64,000 nt of DNA. Origin: DATARH01 sp963847345 (GTDB lineage Bacteria > Pseudomonadota > Alphaproteobacteria > ATCC43930 > CGMCC-115725). Under the pieces are notes generated by a model. That model saw only the letters and a program-made list of their open reading frames with translations. It was not told the DNA's origin and searched no databases. The DNA is taken from contig CAWJZU010000008.1 in assembly GCA_963847345.1 (NCBI GenBank), positions 1 through 64,000 of the forward strand, given 5' to 3'. Shown here one piece after another: positions 25,170 through 34,330 of the stretch. The stretch's first letter is position 1. Every line of letters starts with the position of its first letter. Position numbers and translations under genes: made by a program.

Positions 25170-27538
25170 TTAGCCGGCTTTGCCGTGAATGGCCCGCCAC
25201 ACCCGTTCCGGCGTCGCCGGCATCTCGACGTGCGTCACGCCGAACTCGGCTAGCGCATCGACGATCGCGTTGATGACGACGCCGAGCGCCGGGGTCGTGC
25301 CGCCTTCGCCGGCCGGGCGCATGCCCAGCGGGTGCGTCGGGCACGGCACCTCGGACAGTTCGGTGTTGAAGAACGGCAAGCAGATCGGCGCGCGGCATCG
25401 CGTAATCCATGAACGAGCCGGTCAGGAGCTGCGCCGTGTCGCGGTCATAGACGACCTGCTCCCACAGCGCCTGGCCGACCCCCTGCACGATGCCGCCATG
25501 GATCTGGCCGTGCACGATCATCGGGTTGATCGCGCGCCCGCAATCGTCGACCGCGTTGTAGCGGACGATCTCGGCTTCGCCGGTCTCGGGATCGACCTCG
25601 ATCTCGCAGACATGGCAGCCGTACGGGAAGCTGGCGATGTTGACGGTTTCGTCGCCCTCGCCGCGCAAGCGGCCCGCGCAAATTCTCCGGCAGATCGGCG
25701 CGGGTCTCCGCGGCGCGCGCGACCTCGAACAGGCCGACGGCGCGGTCGGTGCCCTTGACCCGGAACTGCCCGCCCGAGAATTCGAGGTCGGGCGTGGCGG
25801 CTTCGAGCAGGTGGCCGGCGATGCGCAGCCCCTTCTCGATGATGATGTTCGACGCGTTCAGCATGACGATGCTGGCGAGCCGCAGCGCCCGGCCGGAATG
25901 CGCGCCGCCGCCGACCGAGACGCGGTCGGTGTCGCCGGTCACGAGCCGCACGCTGTCGAGCGGCACGCCAAGCCATTCGGTGACGAGCTGCGCGAAACTC
26001 GTCTCGTGCCCCTGGCCCTGCGACACGGTGCCGACGACGCACCTCGATTTCGCCGCTATCGTTTCCGATCAGGCTTGACGGTGATCTCGGCCCGCTCGCG
26101 CGGCGCGCCGGTCGCGGTGTCGACGTAGTTCGCGACGCCGATGCCGCGGCATTTTCCCCGTTGACGCGCCGCCTGTTGTCGCGCCGGAAAGCCGCTCCAA
26201 TCGGCGATTGCCAGCACGCGTTCCATAACCCGGTGATAGGCGCCGCTGTCATAGACCATGCCGAACGGGTTGGTGTACGGCATCATCGATTCCGGCACGA
26301 GGTTGCGCCGGCGCAAGTTCGATGCGATCGAGGCCGGTCTGCCGCGCGGCAAGGTCGATCAGCCGCTCCATGACGAACATGACCTCGGGCCGGCCGGAGC
26401 TGCGATAGGGGCGGGTCGGCGCGGTGTTGGTCAGCGCGGCGCGGGCGCGGAAGAACACGGCCGGCACATGATAGATGCTCGACATGATCTCGACCCCCTT
26501 GTTGAGGGAGCCGAAGGCGAGCGCGTAGGCGCCCTGGTTGACGAGGTTCGAGCCGCGCATCGCGAGAAAATGCCCGTCGCGATCGAGCGCCAGTTCGGCG
26601 GTGACAGCGAGGTCGCGCGCCTGGTGGTCGCTGGAAAAATACTCGCTGCGGTCGCCGGTCCATTTGACCGGACGGCCGACCCGGCGCGCCGCCCAGCAGA
26701 CGATCGCGAATTCCGGGTTGAAGCCGCCGCGCGTGCCGAAATTGCCGCCGACATCGTGCATGACGACGCGCGCCTGCTCCGGCGGGACCCCGAGCACCAG
26801 CGCCAGATCGCGCCTGCGGGCTGACCGCGCCGCCAGCCCCGGCATGCAAGCGTGTAGCGGCCGGTCTCGTTGTCGTACTCGCCGATCGCGGCGCGCGGCT
26901 CCATCGGCACGCCGGCGATGCGCTGCACCCAGGTCTCGAAGCGGACGACATGAGCGGCCGTGGCGAAGGCGGCTTCGGTCGCGGCCGGATCGCCGACCTC
27001 GCCGTCGAGGATGATGTTTGTGCTGGCCTGCCGCGCGCGTGGCGCGTCGCGGTTCGGCGGCGACGAGACTGTGCGCGACCGCCGGCAGCGGCTCGTAATC
27101 GACCGCCACAAGTTCGGCGGCGTCCTTCGCCGCGGCGAGCGAGGTCGCGATCACCGCGGCGACGATCTCGCCGACATGGCACACTTCGGGACCGATGATC
27201 GCGGTCTGATCCGGGCGAACAGTCGGAGAACCGTCCTTGTTCTTGATGCTGATATCGGCCGGGTGCGATGTTGGCGATATTCGGCAGCGGGTTCAGCCCG
27301 TCGGCGCGCACATCCTCGGCGGTCAGCACCGCCAGCACGCCCGGCGCAGCACGCGCCGCCGTCGCTGTCGATCTTGCGGATCAGCGCGTGCGCGTGCGGC
27401 GAGCGCACCATCACCGCATAGGCCTGACCCGGCAGGTTGAGGTCGTCGCTGTAGCGGCCCTGCCCGGTCAAGCAGGCGCAGATCCTCGCGCCGCCTTACC
27501 GGCTGGCCGATACCCGTCCCCGTTGCGCCCCCGTCCAT
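25170..27538 (-). pseudogene. CoxL-type molybdopterin-binding dehydrogenase large subunit, heavily frameshifted
   Basis: Followed across frames, this is a complete xanthine-dehydrogenase/CO-dehydrogenase large subunit. It starts at ATG 27538 with IGQPVRRREDLRL, then GRYSDDLNLPGQAYAVMVRS, VLAVLTAEDVRADGLNPLPN, CHVGEIVAAVIATSLAAAKD, GVPPEQARVVMHDVGGNFG, PYRSSGRPEVMFVMERLID, GHETSFAQLVTEWLGVP, VNIASFPYGCHVCEIEVDPE and GMRPAGEGGTTPALGVVINA, ending at 25170. About nine one-base indels separate these blocks, yet I noticed no stop codon within them. The small (2Fe-2S) and medium (FAD) subunit genes are not next to it. It is either recently inactivated or badly sequenced. Confidence 0.75.
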
Positions 27539-27547
27539 GCGCCCGCC

Positions 27548-28726
27548 TTAAGCCGCATCCAGCTTGAAATACTTCACCGCATTCCCGGCCCACATCTTCG
27601 CCTTCTCGTCGGCGGGGACATTTTCGTAGATCTCGTCGATCAGCGGGCGCGAGTTCGGCCATTCATTCTCGATATGCGGGAAGTCGGTCGCGAACATGAT
27701 GTGATCGACGCCGACATGGTGGCGCATTTCGACAGCGACGCGCTCGTACTGCACCGTGAAATGGACGTTTTCGCGGACGTAGTGGCTCGGCAGTTCCTTT
27801 AGCGGCTTGAAGCCGAGCATTTCCTCGGCCCAGTTCAAATGCCGCTTGTACCAGAGGTCCATGTGTTCGAGCCAGAACGGGACCCACCCGAGCCGCGTCT
27901 CGGCGAAGAATACCTGGAGCCGCGGATAGCGCTCGAACACGCCGGCCAGCACGAGCTGCGCGATGCTGACCGACGGCGGCAATCCGAAATTGACGATCCA
28001 TTCGAGAAACGGCCGGCGCAGCCGCGCCATCACCTCCGGGTCTTCCTTCGGGTATTTGAAGGTCGGCTGGTTGGCGCGCGCGCCGGTGCGGTAGAGCTGC
28101 ACGTGCACCGTCACCGGCATGTCGAGATCGAGCGCGGCGGCCCAGAACCGGTCGTCCTCCGGGGTCGGATAGCCTTTCGCGTTTGGCAAGGCGCCGAGCA
28201 GGACGCCCTTGAGGCCGAGTTTCTTGCAATGCTCCATCTCGGCGATCGCGTCATCGACATTGGTGATCGGTATGACCCCCATGCCGATCAGCCGATCGGG
28301 CGCGACGGCGCAATATTCCTCGCCGAGCCAGTCGTTGTAGCCGCGGATCACGGCCTTGTAGACCTCGTCATGCGCGATGTTGCGCCAGAACACCGGCCCC
28401 GCGACCATCGCCGCGAACAGGACCTCGGCGTCGAGCCCGTCCTCGTCCTGTTCCTTGACGCGCTGCTCCGGGCCGCCGGTGCCGGCCGCGTCGGCGACCT
28501 TGAGGCCGAAGGGCTGCCATGTCCCGGCCGCCCGCCCGGCGCGCAGATCGAGAAAATTGGCCTCCAGGAGCGGCTGGCCCTCGATCATCAGCGCGTCGCC
28601 GCCATCGGGCAGCTTCACCGTATGCGGCGCCCGTTCCCGGTACTTCTCGGGCACCCGATGCACCCAGCGCTCGGGCGGCACCTCAAGATGTCCGTCCGCC
28701 GACATCAGCCTGTATTGCCTCGGCAT
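27548..28726 (-). CDS. amidohydrolase-family (Amidohydro_2) metal-dependent hydrolase
   Basis: This 392-residue TIM-barrel hydrolase has the N-terminal SADGHLEVPPERW (an altered HxH motif, DGHLE), a mid-domain His in MPVTVHVQLYRTGA, and the C-terminal metal-site Asp in IMFATDFPHIENEWP. It belongs to the group that includes decarboxylases such as ACMSD and related hydrolases acting on aromatic or lactone substrates. It ends 10 bases from the CoxL-type gene start and could be in the same operon. A damaged copy of its 5' end lies upstream at 29131-29263. Confidence 0.88.
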   Translation of the reverse strand: MPRQYRLMSADGHLEVPPERWVHRVPEKYRERAPHTVKLPDGGDALMIEGQPLLEANFLDLRAGRAAGTWQPFGLKVADAAGTGGPEQRVKEQDEDGLDAEVLFAAMVAGPVFWRNIAHDEVYKAVIRGYNDWLGEEYCAVAPDRLIGMGVIPITNVDDAIAEMEHCKKLGLKGVLLGALPNAKGYPTPEDDRFWAAALDLDMPVTVHVQLYRTGARANQPTFKYPKEDPEVMARLRRPFLEWIVNFGLPPSVSIAQLVLAGVFERYPRLQVFFAETRLGWVPFWLEHMDLWYKRHLNWAEEMLGFKPLKELPSHYVRENVHFTVQYERVAVEMRHHVGVDHIMFATDFPHIENEWPNSRPLIDEIYENVPADEKAKMWAGNAVKYFKLDAA

Positions 28727-28844
28727 TCCGATCTCCCTCGAACCGTTGCCGCCATCCTAGCAAGCGCCGCGGCCCCGCGACACCCCTCGCGGCTCGATCC
28801 TCGCCGCCGTCCCGCGAGCCTTCAGCCCACGCGACGGCGGCGGT

Positions 28845-29084
28845 TCAATAGATGAAGATGAAGCCGTGATATTGATACCAATCACGGCCCGACCCGTCGT
28901 GCTTCAGCTCGAGATCGCCCTCCTCGATCCTGACCCGATCCGGCACGAACGGGCAATCCTCCGGCATCTCCTCGGTAACCGCGTAGACGATCCCGCCCTC
29001 CCAGACGAGATGACCGCGACAGGTGAACTGCTCCTTGCCAAAGCGCACCGTGAACACGACGGACGGGTTTTCTTCACGAGGCAT
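28845..29084 (-). CDS. small hypothetical protein
   Basis: This frame of 79 residues begins at ATG 29084 and ends GRDWYQYHGFIFIY. It has a beta-strand-rich, acidic composition (VVFTVRFGKEQFTCRGHLV, VRIEEGDLELKHDG) and reads like a real small folded protein, though I recognise no family. The frame also continues upstream into the relic copy of the amidohydrolase 5' end, but that extension is taken as accidental. It lies about 120 bases upstream of the intact amidohydrolase. Confidence 0.4.
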   Translation of the reverse strand: MPREENPSVVFTVRFGKEQFTCRGHLVWEGGIVYAVTEEMPEDCPFVPDRVRIEEGDLELKHDGSGRDWYQYHGFIFIY

Positions 29085-29130
29085 TGGCGACACCGCTATA
29101 TATTCGCACCGGTTTGTATTCGCACCGAGC

Positions 29131-29263
29131 GTGTCACCGCCATCAAGCAATTTGACCGTATGCGGTGCCCGTTCCCGGTACTTCTCGGGCACGCAATGCA
29201 CCAGCACTTCGGCGGCACTTCGAGATGCCCGTCCGCCGACATCGGCTTGTATTGGCACTGCAT
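29131..29263 (-). pseudogene. partial duplicate of the amidohydrolase 5' end
   Basis: Starting at ATG 29263 the sequence reads MQCQYKPMSADGHLEVPP, closely matching the N-terminus of the intact gene at 28726 (MPRQYRLMSADGHLEVPP). After a small deletion and a frame change it continues as EKYRERAPHTVKLLDGGD, again nearly identical to the intact protein. The match ends near 29131. This is therefore the remnant of a duplicated amidohydrolase, or the junction left by a local rearrangement. It is not translatable as one protein. Confidence 0.7.
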
Positions 29264-29366
29264 TCCAACGCCTCCCTGCTTCGCCGCGATACCTTAGCAA
29301 GCGTTTCACGAGGGCGACACTGCATCGATGGAATACTCTGCGCCGCGCCGGGTGCATCGCCGATTC

Positions 29367-30056
29367 TTACTGGTTCGTGCGCTTGAACCTGATCGTTCGG
29401 CCATGCCGGTCGAACACGAGGTCGCCATTAACAATCGCCAGCGGCGTCGCTTGGAAAGCGACCTTGCCGATGTCGTTCGGCTCGAACCGAAAGCGCAGCG
29501 AATAGCCGGTACCTGGGTCGAGCGGCACCTGCTGGCTCATAATATCGAACATCTGCAGCATCAGGCGAAGGCCGATCGGGGCGTCCTCCCTGGCGAAGGG
29601 TAACAACAGGCCATCCTCGGCGAACTGTCGCCGCTCGGTCTGCCCGTTGGCCTTAGTGATTAGCGCGTTGAAATATTGTCGCGATGCGCCGCGCGGCACA
29701 TCGAGCTGCACCTGGAGCACGCCGTCGGCCCCCCTGCCCTGCGAAACCAGCACAAAGCGGGGCGGGGTGACGGGATCGCTTGTGAGCAATACCTGGTTGC
29801 CGCGGGTGGTCCATCGCCCGGCTGCCTGCTCGTCGAGCGCGCCATACGCCAGCGCGTAGCGGAAGCGGCCGTCGGCGGTCAGCTCGAGACCGACGGCCAT
29901 TTCCATCTGATTGCCATCGTAGGTACCGGCGAGCGATGCCTGGGAGTCCGCCCGGCGCGCGGCAATTGTCGAGGCCGCGAGCAGCAGCACAAGCGACGAC
30001 ACAACAAAGCCTCGCCGGCGCGCAAAAAAACCGGCTCGAAAGGGGGCGAAGGCCAT
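29367..30056 (-). CDS. secreted hypothetical protein
   Basis: This protein of 229 residues starts at ATG 30056 (AGGACCGGAAAC upstream) with an arginine-rich N-region and a hydrophobic stretch FVVSSLVLLLAASTIAA (about residues 17-33), a signal peptide or anchor. The mature part is beta-rich with LAGTYDGNQMEMAVGLELTA, ALAYGALDEQAAGRWTT and ends YSLRFRFEPNDIGKVAFQATP. A repeated pattern of T/R-rich strands suggests a beta-barrel or lipocalin-like fold in the periplasm, but no family is recognised. It is divergent from the acyl-CoA dehydrogenase. Confidence 0.6.
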   Translation of the reverse strand: MAFAPFRAGFFARRRGFVVSSLVLLLAASTIAARRADSQASLAGTYDGNQMEMAVGLELTADGRFRYALAYGALDEQAAGRWTTRGNQVLLTSDPVTPPRFVLVSQGRGADGVLQVQLDVPRGASRQYFNALITKANGQTERRQFAEDGLLLPFAREDAPIGLRLMLQMFDIMSQQVPLDPGTGYSLRFRFEPNDIGKVAFQATPLAIVNGDLVFDRHGRTIRFKRTNQ

Positions 30057-30308
30057 GTTTCCGGTCCTGCTTGACAGCGGCGTATTGCACCCGCACGCCG
30101 GCTGCCCGGCCGGTAACGAGACGCTCGCCGGAGCCGGTGCATTTCCGCGCGATGGTGTCATAGAGATGGCTTGGCTCCAAGAGCTTCGGCCGGATCGCGC
30201 AATCGAAGACTGCGCCTAGGCGGGCCGCCTCTGTGCCGATTCCCCGGTTTGCTGTGGGCCGCGGTTCGCCGTCGTGGTAAATGGACCGCGAGCAAAAGGA
30301 GGCCGCAA

Positions 30309-31511
30309 ATGGATCTTCGCCTCAGCCCCGAGGAACAGGCGTTTCGCGCCGAGGTGCGCGGCTTCATTCGCGACAACCTGCCGGCCGACATCGCCGCGCG
30401 GATGCGCGACAGCCGGGCGGCGCGCAAGCAGGACATCGTCGCCTGGCAGCGCATTCTCAACAAGCGCGGCTGGGCTGCCTATAGCTGGCCCCCGGAATGG
30501 GGTGGGCCGGGCTGGTCGGCCGTCGAGCGCATGATCTTCCTCGAGGAGATCCAGACCTATCCGGCACCCGAGGTGCAGCCGTTCAACATCACAATGCTGG
30601 GGCCGGTGCTGATCCAGTTCGGCACGCCGGAGCAGAAAACGCGGTTCCTGCCGCGCGCCGCCAATGTCGACGATTGGTGGTGCCAGGGGTTCTCGGAGCC
30701 CGGCGCCGGCTCGGACCTTGCCGCTCTGAAGACCGCGGCGCGGCGCGATGGCGACGAGTACCTCGTCAACGGCCAGAAGATCTGGACCTCGACGGCGCAC
30801 CAGGCCGATTGGTGCTTTGTCCTCGTGCGCACCAACCCACAGGCGGCAAAAAAACAGGAAGGGATTTCGTTCCTGCTGATCGACATGAAGACGCCCGGCA
30901 TCACGGTGCGGCCGATCATCTCGATCGACGGCAGCCACCATTTGAACGAGGTGTTCTTCGACGACGTCCGCGTGCCGGCCGCGATGCTGGTCGGCGAGGA
31001 GAACAAGGGCTGGGACGTCGCGAAGTTTCTGCTGGGCAACGAGCGCACCGGCATCGCGCGGCTCGGCAAGTCGAAGGAGCGGGTCAAATTCGCCAAGGAG
31101 CAGGCGAAGGAGATGCGCGCCAATGGAAGGCCGCTGATCGAGGACCCGGAATTCCGCCGACGCATCGCGCTGCTCGAAACTGAGCTGAAATCATTAGAGA
31201 TCACGCAGCTGCGGGTGCTGTCGGCGCAAAAGGCCGGCGAGCGGCGGCAGGACCCGCTGACCGCGGTGCTGAAGCTCAAGGGCACCGAACTGTTGCAAGC
31301 AACCACCGAATTGGCGATGGATGTCGGCGGACCGCTCTCGATGCCGGACTGGGAAGACGAGTTGGAGGCGCTCAGCAACGAGCCGGAATTGGGCCCGGTC
31401 TGGGCCGCCGAGGCGACCCGCGGCTATCTGTTCCTGCGCGCCGCCTCGATCTACGGCGGCACCAACGAGATCATGAAGAACATCGTCTCGAAGGGCGTGC
31501 TGGGTCTGTAG
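30309..31511 (+). CDS. acyl-CoA dehydrogenase
   Basis: This FAD enzyme of 400 residues catalyses alpha,beta-dehydrogenation of an acyl-CoA. It has the all-helical N-terminal domain (LSPEEQAFRAEVRGFI), the family signature GFSEPGAGSDLAALKT, a beta middle domain with DGDEYLVNGQKIWTSTAHQAD, and the C-terminal block ASIYGGTNEIMKNIVSKGVLGL. The catalytic-base position characteristic of each chain-length class could not be fixed by eye. The ATG at 30309 follows AAAAGGAGGCCGCAA. The closest partners are the cupin and MaoC-like genes downstream. Confidence 0.92.
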   Translation: MDLRLSPEEQAFRAEVRGFIRDNLPADIAARMRDSRAARKQDIVAWQRILNKRGWAAYSWPPEWGGPGWSAVERMIFLEEIQTYPAPEVQPFNITMLGPVLIQFGTPEQKTRFLPRAANVDDWWCQGFSEPGAGSDLAALKTAARRDGDEYLVNGQKIWTSTAHQADWCFVLVRTNPQAAKKQEGISFLLIDMKTPGITVRPIISIDGSHHLNEVFFDDVRVPAAMLVGEENKGWDVAKFLLGNERTGIARLGKSKERVKFAKEQAKEMRANGRPLIEDPEFRRRIALLETELKSLEITQLRVLSAQKAGERRQDPLTAVLKLKGTELLQATTELAMDVGGPLSMPDWEDELEALSNEPELGPVWAAEATRGYLFLRAASIYGGTNEIMKNIVSKGVLGL

Positions 31512-31608
31512 TTTCGCCGCGGAAGAGGGTGGTTGACCCGGACAGCGTTCTCAAACCCCGCGACGCGGAAGAGGGTCTTCATCAACATCGAAACGGGGGA
31601 GGAATGTC

Positions 31609-32088
31609 ATGGCTTTGCAAGTGCGGCGGGTTGTTACCGGGCACGATTCGAGCGGTCGCGCGATGGTCCAGATCGATGAGGTTTCGCAAAACCTGCGTTC
31701 GGCGCGGCCCGGTGCAACGGCCTGTGTGATCTGGACCAGCGAGGGTTTCCCGATCGACAACACCGGCACGGAAGATGAGGGGCGGCGCGAGACCGGCACG
31801 ACGCACGAGAACGGCACAGTGTTCCGCATCCTTGAATTGCAGCCCGGCAATACGCCGCGCGTGCATCGCACCAACTCGCTCGATTACGCCGTCATCATGA
31901 AGGGCGAAATCGACATGGAGCTCGAAACCGGCGAGATCACGCACCTGAAAGCGGGCGATGTTGTCGTGCAGCGCGGCACGGTCCACAACTGGATCAACCG
32001 TGGCACCGAGCCCTGTGTCATCGCCTTCGTGCTGATCGCCGCGAAGCCGGTCGAGGTCGGCGGCAAGGTGCTCAACGCGTTTGGGTAG
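31609..32088 (+). CDS. cupin-domain protein
   Basis: This 159-residue protein carries one cupin (cupin_2) barrel. The first motif is in PGNTPRVHRTNSLDYAVIMKGEIDMELETG and the second in LKAGDVVVQRGTVHNWINRG, with His residues (HRTNSLDY, HNW) likely to bind a metal. The N-terminal about 60 residues carry VWTSEGFPIDNTG-like sequence typical of cupins near acyl-CoA metabolism genes. Enzyme, isomerase or regulator cannot be told apart here. It follows the dehydrogenase by 97 bases on the same strand. Confidence 0.85.
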   Translation: MALQVRRVVTGHDSSGRAMVQIDEVSQNLRSARPGATACVIWTSEGFPIDNTGTEDEGRRETGTTHENGTVFRILELQPGNTPRVHRTNSLDYAVIMKGEIDMELETGEITHLKAGDVVVQRGTVHNWINRGTEPCVIAFVLIAAKPVEVGGKVLNAFG

Positions 32089-32133
32089 CCGTGCTCGGAC
32101 TGCCCCGGCATAACGCAGGAATAGCGCGCTCGT

Positions 32134-32613
32134 TTATGTCGGCGGCCCGGACCCCACCTCCCGGCACTTGACCAGGCGCAGCGGCGTGTAGGTCAGCGCT
32201 GTCGCGCCGTCCTGCTTGACGACGCGCACCCGGGTGCGCACGAGGCCGCGACCGGGGCGGCTTTTCGAGCGGCGCGCCTCGATAATCTCGCACTCGGCGT
32301 GGATCGTGTCGCCGGCGAGGACCGGGTTATCGACGGTCAGCTCCATATGCAGAAACGCGAAACCGGTGTGCTGCATCGTCGCCTGCACCAGGAGCCCCTC
32401 GGCGAAGCAGTAGACCAGCGCCCCCGGCGCGAGCCGCCCCTTGATGTCGCTCTCGTTCGCAAGAAACTCGGTGTTCGTGAACAGCACCTCGACCATGCCG
32501 GTGCAGTTGACGAAATTCGTTATATCGGCCGCGGTTATGGTGCGGCCGATCGTTTTGAAGCGGCGCCCGACCGGCAGATCCTCGAAGTACAATCCGAGAC
32601 CGAGAGTTTCCAT
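32134..32613 (-). CDS. MaoC-like (R)-specific enoyl-CoA hydratase
   Basis: This 159-residue hot-dog-fold protein resembles MaoC dehydratases: LYFEDLPVGRRFKTIGRTIT at the start, the catalytic-region ADITNFVNCTGMVEVLFT, and a downstream AGDTIHAECEIIEARRSK. The usual Asp/His catalytic dyad of PhaJ (DxNPIH) is replaced here by NFVNCTGMVEVLFT, so activity is uncertain. The ATG at 32613 begins just 10 bases after the ATP12 stop; an upstream frame extension runs inside that gene and is rejected. Probably acts on mesaconyl- or other branched enoyl-CoAs. Confidence 0.82.
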   Translation of the reverse strand: METLGLGLYFEDLPVGRRFKTIGRTITAADITNFVNCTGMVEVLFTNTEFLANESDIKGRLAPGALVYCFAEGLLVQATMQHTGFAFLHMELTVDNPVLAGDTIHAECEIIEARRSKSRPGRGLVRTRVRVVKQDGATALTYTPLRLVKCREVGSGPPT

Positions 32614-32623
32614 TGGCGGGACC

Positions 32624-33319
32624 TCAAGCACCGAGCAGCGACACGAACCGCGCCGCCGACTCGATGTCGGCGGCCAGCGCGCGACGGCGCTCGGCGGCTT
32701 CGGCGTCTTCGCCCCAGGCCTCGATCTGAAAGGTCTCGTCGAGCTGCGACGCGGTGAAGGCGGCTTCGGCATCGACCTGGCCTTCGAGCAGCGCCAACGC
32801 AATGACCAGCGAGCCGCACGCCGCCGTCAGCGTGTGCAGCGCGGTCAGCCGGAAATCGTCGAGCGCCGCCACCGCGGCGGCAAGGGCCTTTAGAGACGCT
32901 GCCGACTGCCCAGTCGGGATGACGCCCGAGGTCACCGCGAGCGCGGCGTCGTAGCGCAGCGTCGCCCAGTCGAGCAGCGGCTGCCAAGCCGATTGCTGGC
33001 GCACACCCAGTTCGGGCGGGTGATCGGCACGGTAGCATACGAGGTCGGTGCCGGCGTAATTCGCCGTCTCGGCGACGATCTGGTCGCGCTGTGTGGCAGT
33101 GCGGTCGATCGCGGTCGCGGCGAGCCGGGTCAGCGGCATCGTCATCGGGCGGACCTCGTCCTGCTGCGAATCCCATTCGGCGGCGATCGCGGCGGCCAGG
33201 GCTTCGCTCGGCACGACCAGCTCGTTGCGCCCCGGGGTACGCATCGCCCGCCCGTCAAGCGCAACGGCCCAGCCGCCCTCCGCAGGGTGGGTCGTGGCCT
33301 GTTTGTAGACACGCCTCAT
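32624..33319 (-). CDS. ATP12-family F1-ATPase assembly chaperone
   Basis: This 231-residue protein is the bacterial homologue of mitochondrial Atp12, which holds the alpha subunit during F1 assembly. It has the family blocks WAVALDGRAMRTPGRNELVVP, AAIAAEWDSQQDEVRPMTMP, and YAGTDLVCYRADHPPELGVRQ. Its presence marks alphaproteobacteria. The ATG at 33319 overlaps the rluC-like stop (ATGA), so it is translationally coupled to the upstream gene. The MaoC-like gene follows 10 bases later. Fairly confident by motif order. Confidence 0.9.
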   Translation of the reverse strand: MRRVYKQATTHPAEGGWAVALDGRAMRTPGRNELVVPSEALAAAIAAEWDSQQDEVRPMTMPLTRLAATAIDRTATQRDQIVAETANYAGTDLVCYRADHPPELGVRQQSAWQPLLDWATLRYDAALAVTSGVIPTGQSAASLKALAAAVAALDDFRLTALHTLTAACGSLVIALALLEGQVDAEAAFTASQLDETFQIEAWGEDAEAAERRRALAADIESAARFVSLLGA

Positions 33320-34330
33320 GCGATTTCTTCCAGCTCGGCGAACGGATCGCCGGCCTCCTCGGCGGCGAACCCAAAAAACTCCCAGAGGCCGCGCATATGT
33401 GGCGGCAATGGGGCAGTTACGCGCAATATTCCGCCCTCCGGGTGCGGGATTTCGAGGCTGCGCGCATGCAGGTGCAGACGATGCGCCGCCGCGCCGCCCG
33501 GCAGCTGCGCCGCGCTGCCGCCGTACTTGCCATCGCCAAGGATCGGCGTGCCGAGCGCTGCGCAATGGGCGCGCAGCTGATGCGTGCGCCCGGTGACCGG
33601 CAAGAGCGCCACCCAGCTCGCCCGCCCGCCGGCATGGTCGAGCACCCGGTAGTAGGTGACAGCGCTCTTGCCGCCTTCGTTGTCAACATGAACGCGCTCG
33701 CGCCCGCCACCGCCCTTGGGGCCGCCGGATTTCGAGAGCCCGAGATCGATGCGTCCCCGCTCCGGGCGCGGCAGGCCAGCGACGATCGCCCAGTAGATTT
33801 TTCGCGTTGTCTTGTCGCGGAAGGCGCGCGTGAAAAACGCTGCCGCGGCGGCGTGGCGCGCGATCAGCAGCACGCCCGATGTGTCCTTGTCGAGCCGGTG
33901 CACGAGGCGCGGCCGCTCGGCCGAGTTCGAAGCGCACCCCGTCGAGCAATGCATCGACATGGCGGTCGGTGTTGGTGCCGCCCTGCACCGCGAGACCGGC
34001 GGGCTTGTTGACGGCGAGCGCCCAGTCGTCGCGGTACAGCACGGCGTCGCGCAACAATGCGACATCCTGCGGCCGGGCACGCGGCGTCCTGCCGGCGGCC
34101 TCGGCGGTGGCCGGCGGTGAGGCTTCGAGCAGCGGCGGCACCCGGATCGACTGGCCCGGCGCGACCGGGTCGCCGGCGCGGACGCGCTTGCCGTCCACCC
34201 GGATCTGCCCGGTGCGCAGCAGCTTTTCGAGCCTGCCGTGGCCGACGCCGGGGTAATGCCGCTTGAACCAGCGGTCGAGCCGCCCGGCTCCGTCCTCGGG
34301 CCGCACGGTGACGGTGATGACACCGCTCAT
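33316..34330 (-). pseudogene. RluC/RluD-type pseudouridine synthase, split by one frameshift
   Basis: The enzyme converts uridine to pseudouridine in rRNA. The first half reads from ATG 34330 with an S4 RNA-binding domain (GRLEKLLRTGQIRVDGKRV) and LYRDDWALAVNKPAGLAVQGG. The second half, in a different frame, holds the catalytic motif HRLDKDTSGVLLIAR, then GRTHQLRAHCAALGTPILGD. The frame changes near 33924, where CTCGGCCGAG carries one G more than the family pattern needs. Apart from that the protein is complete, so a single consensus error is likely. Its ATG overlaps the rarA stop (ATGA). Confidence 0.85.
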
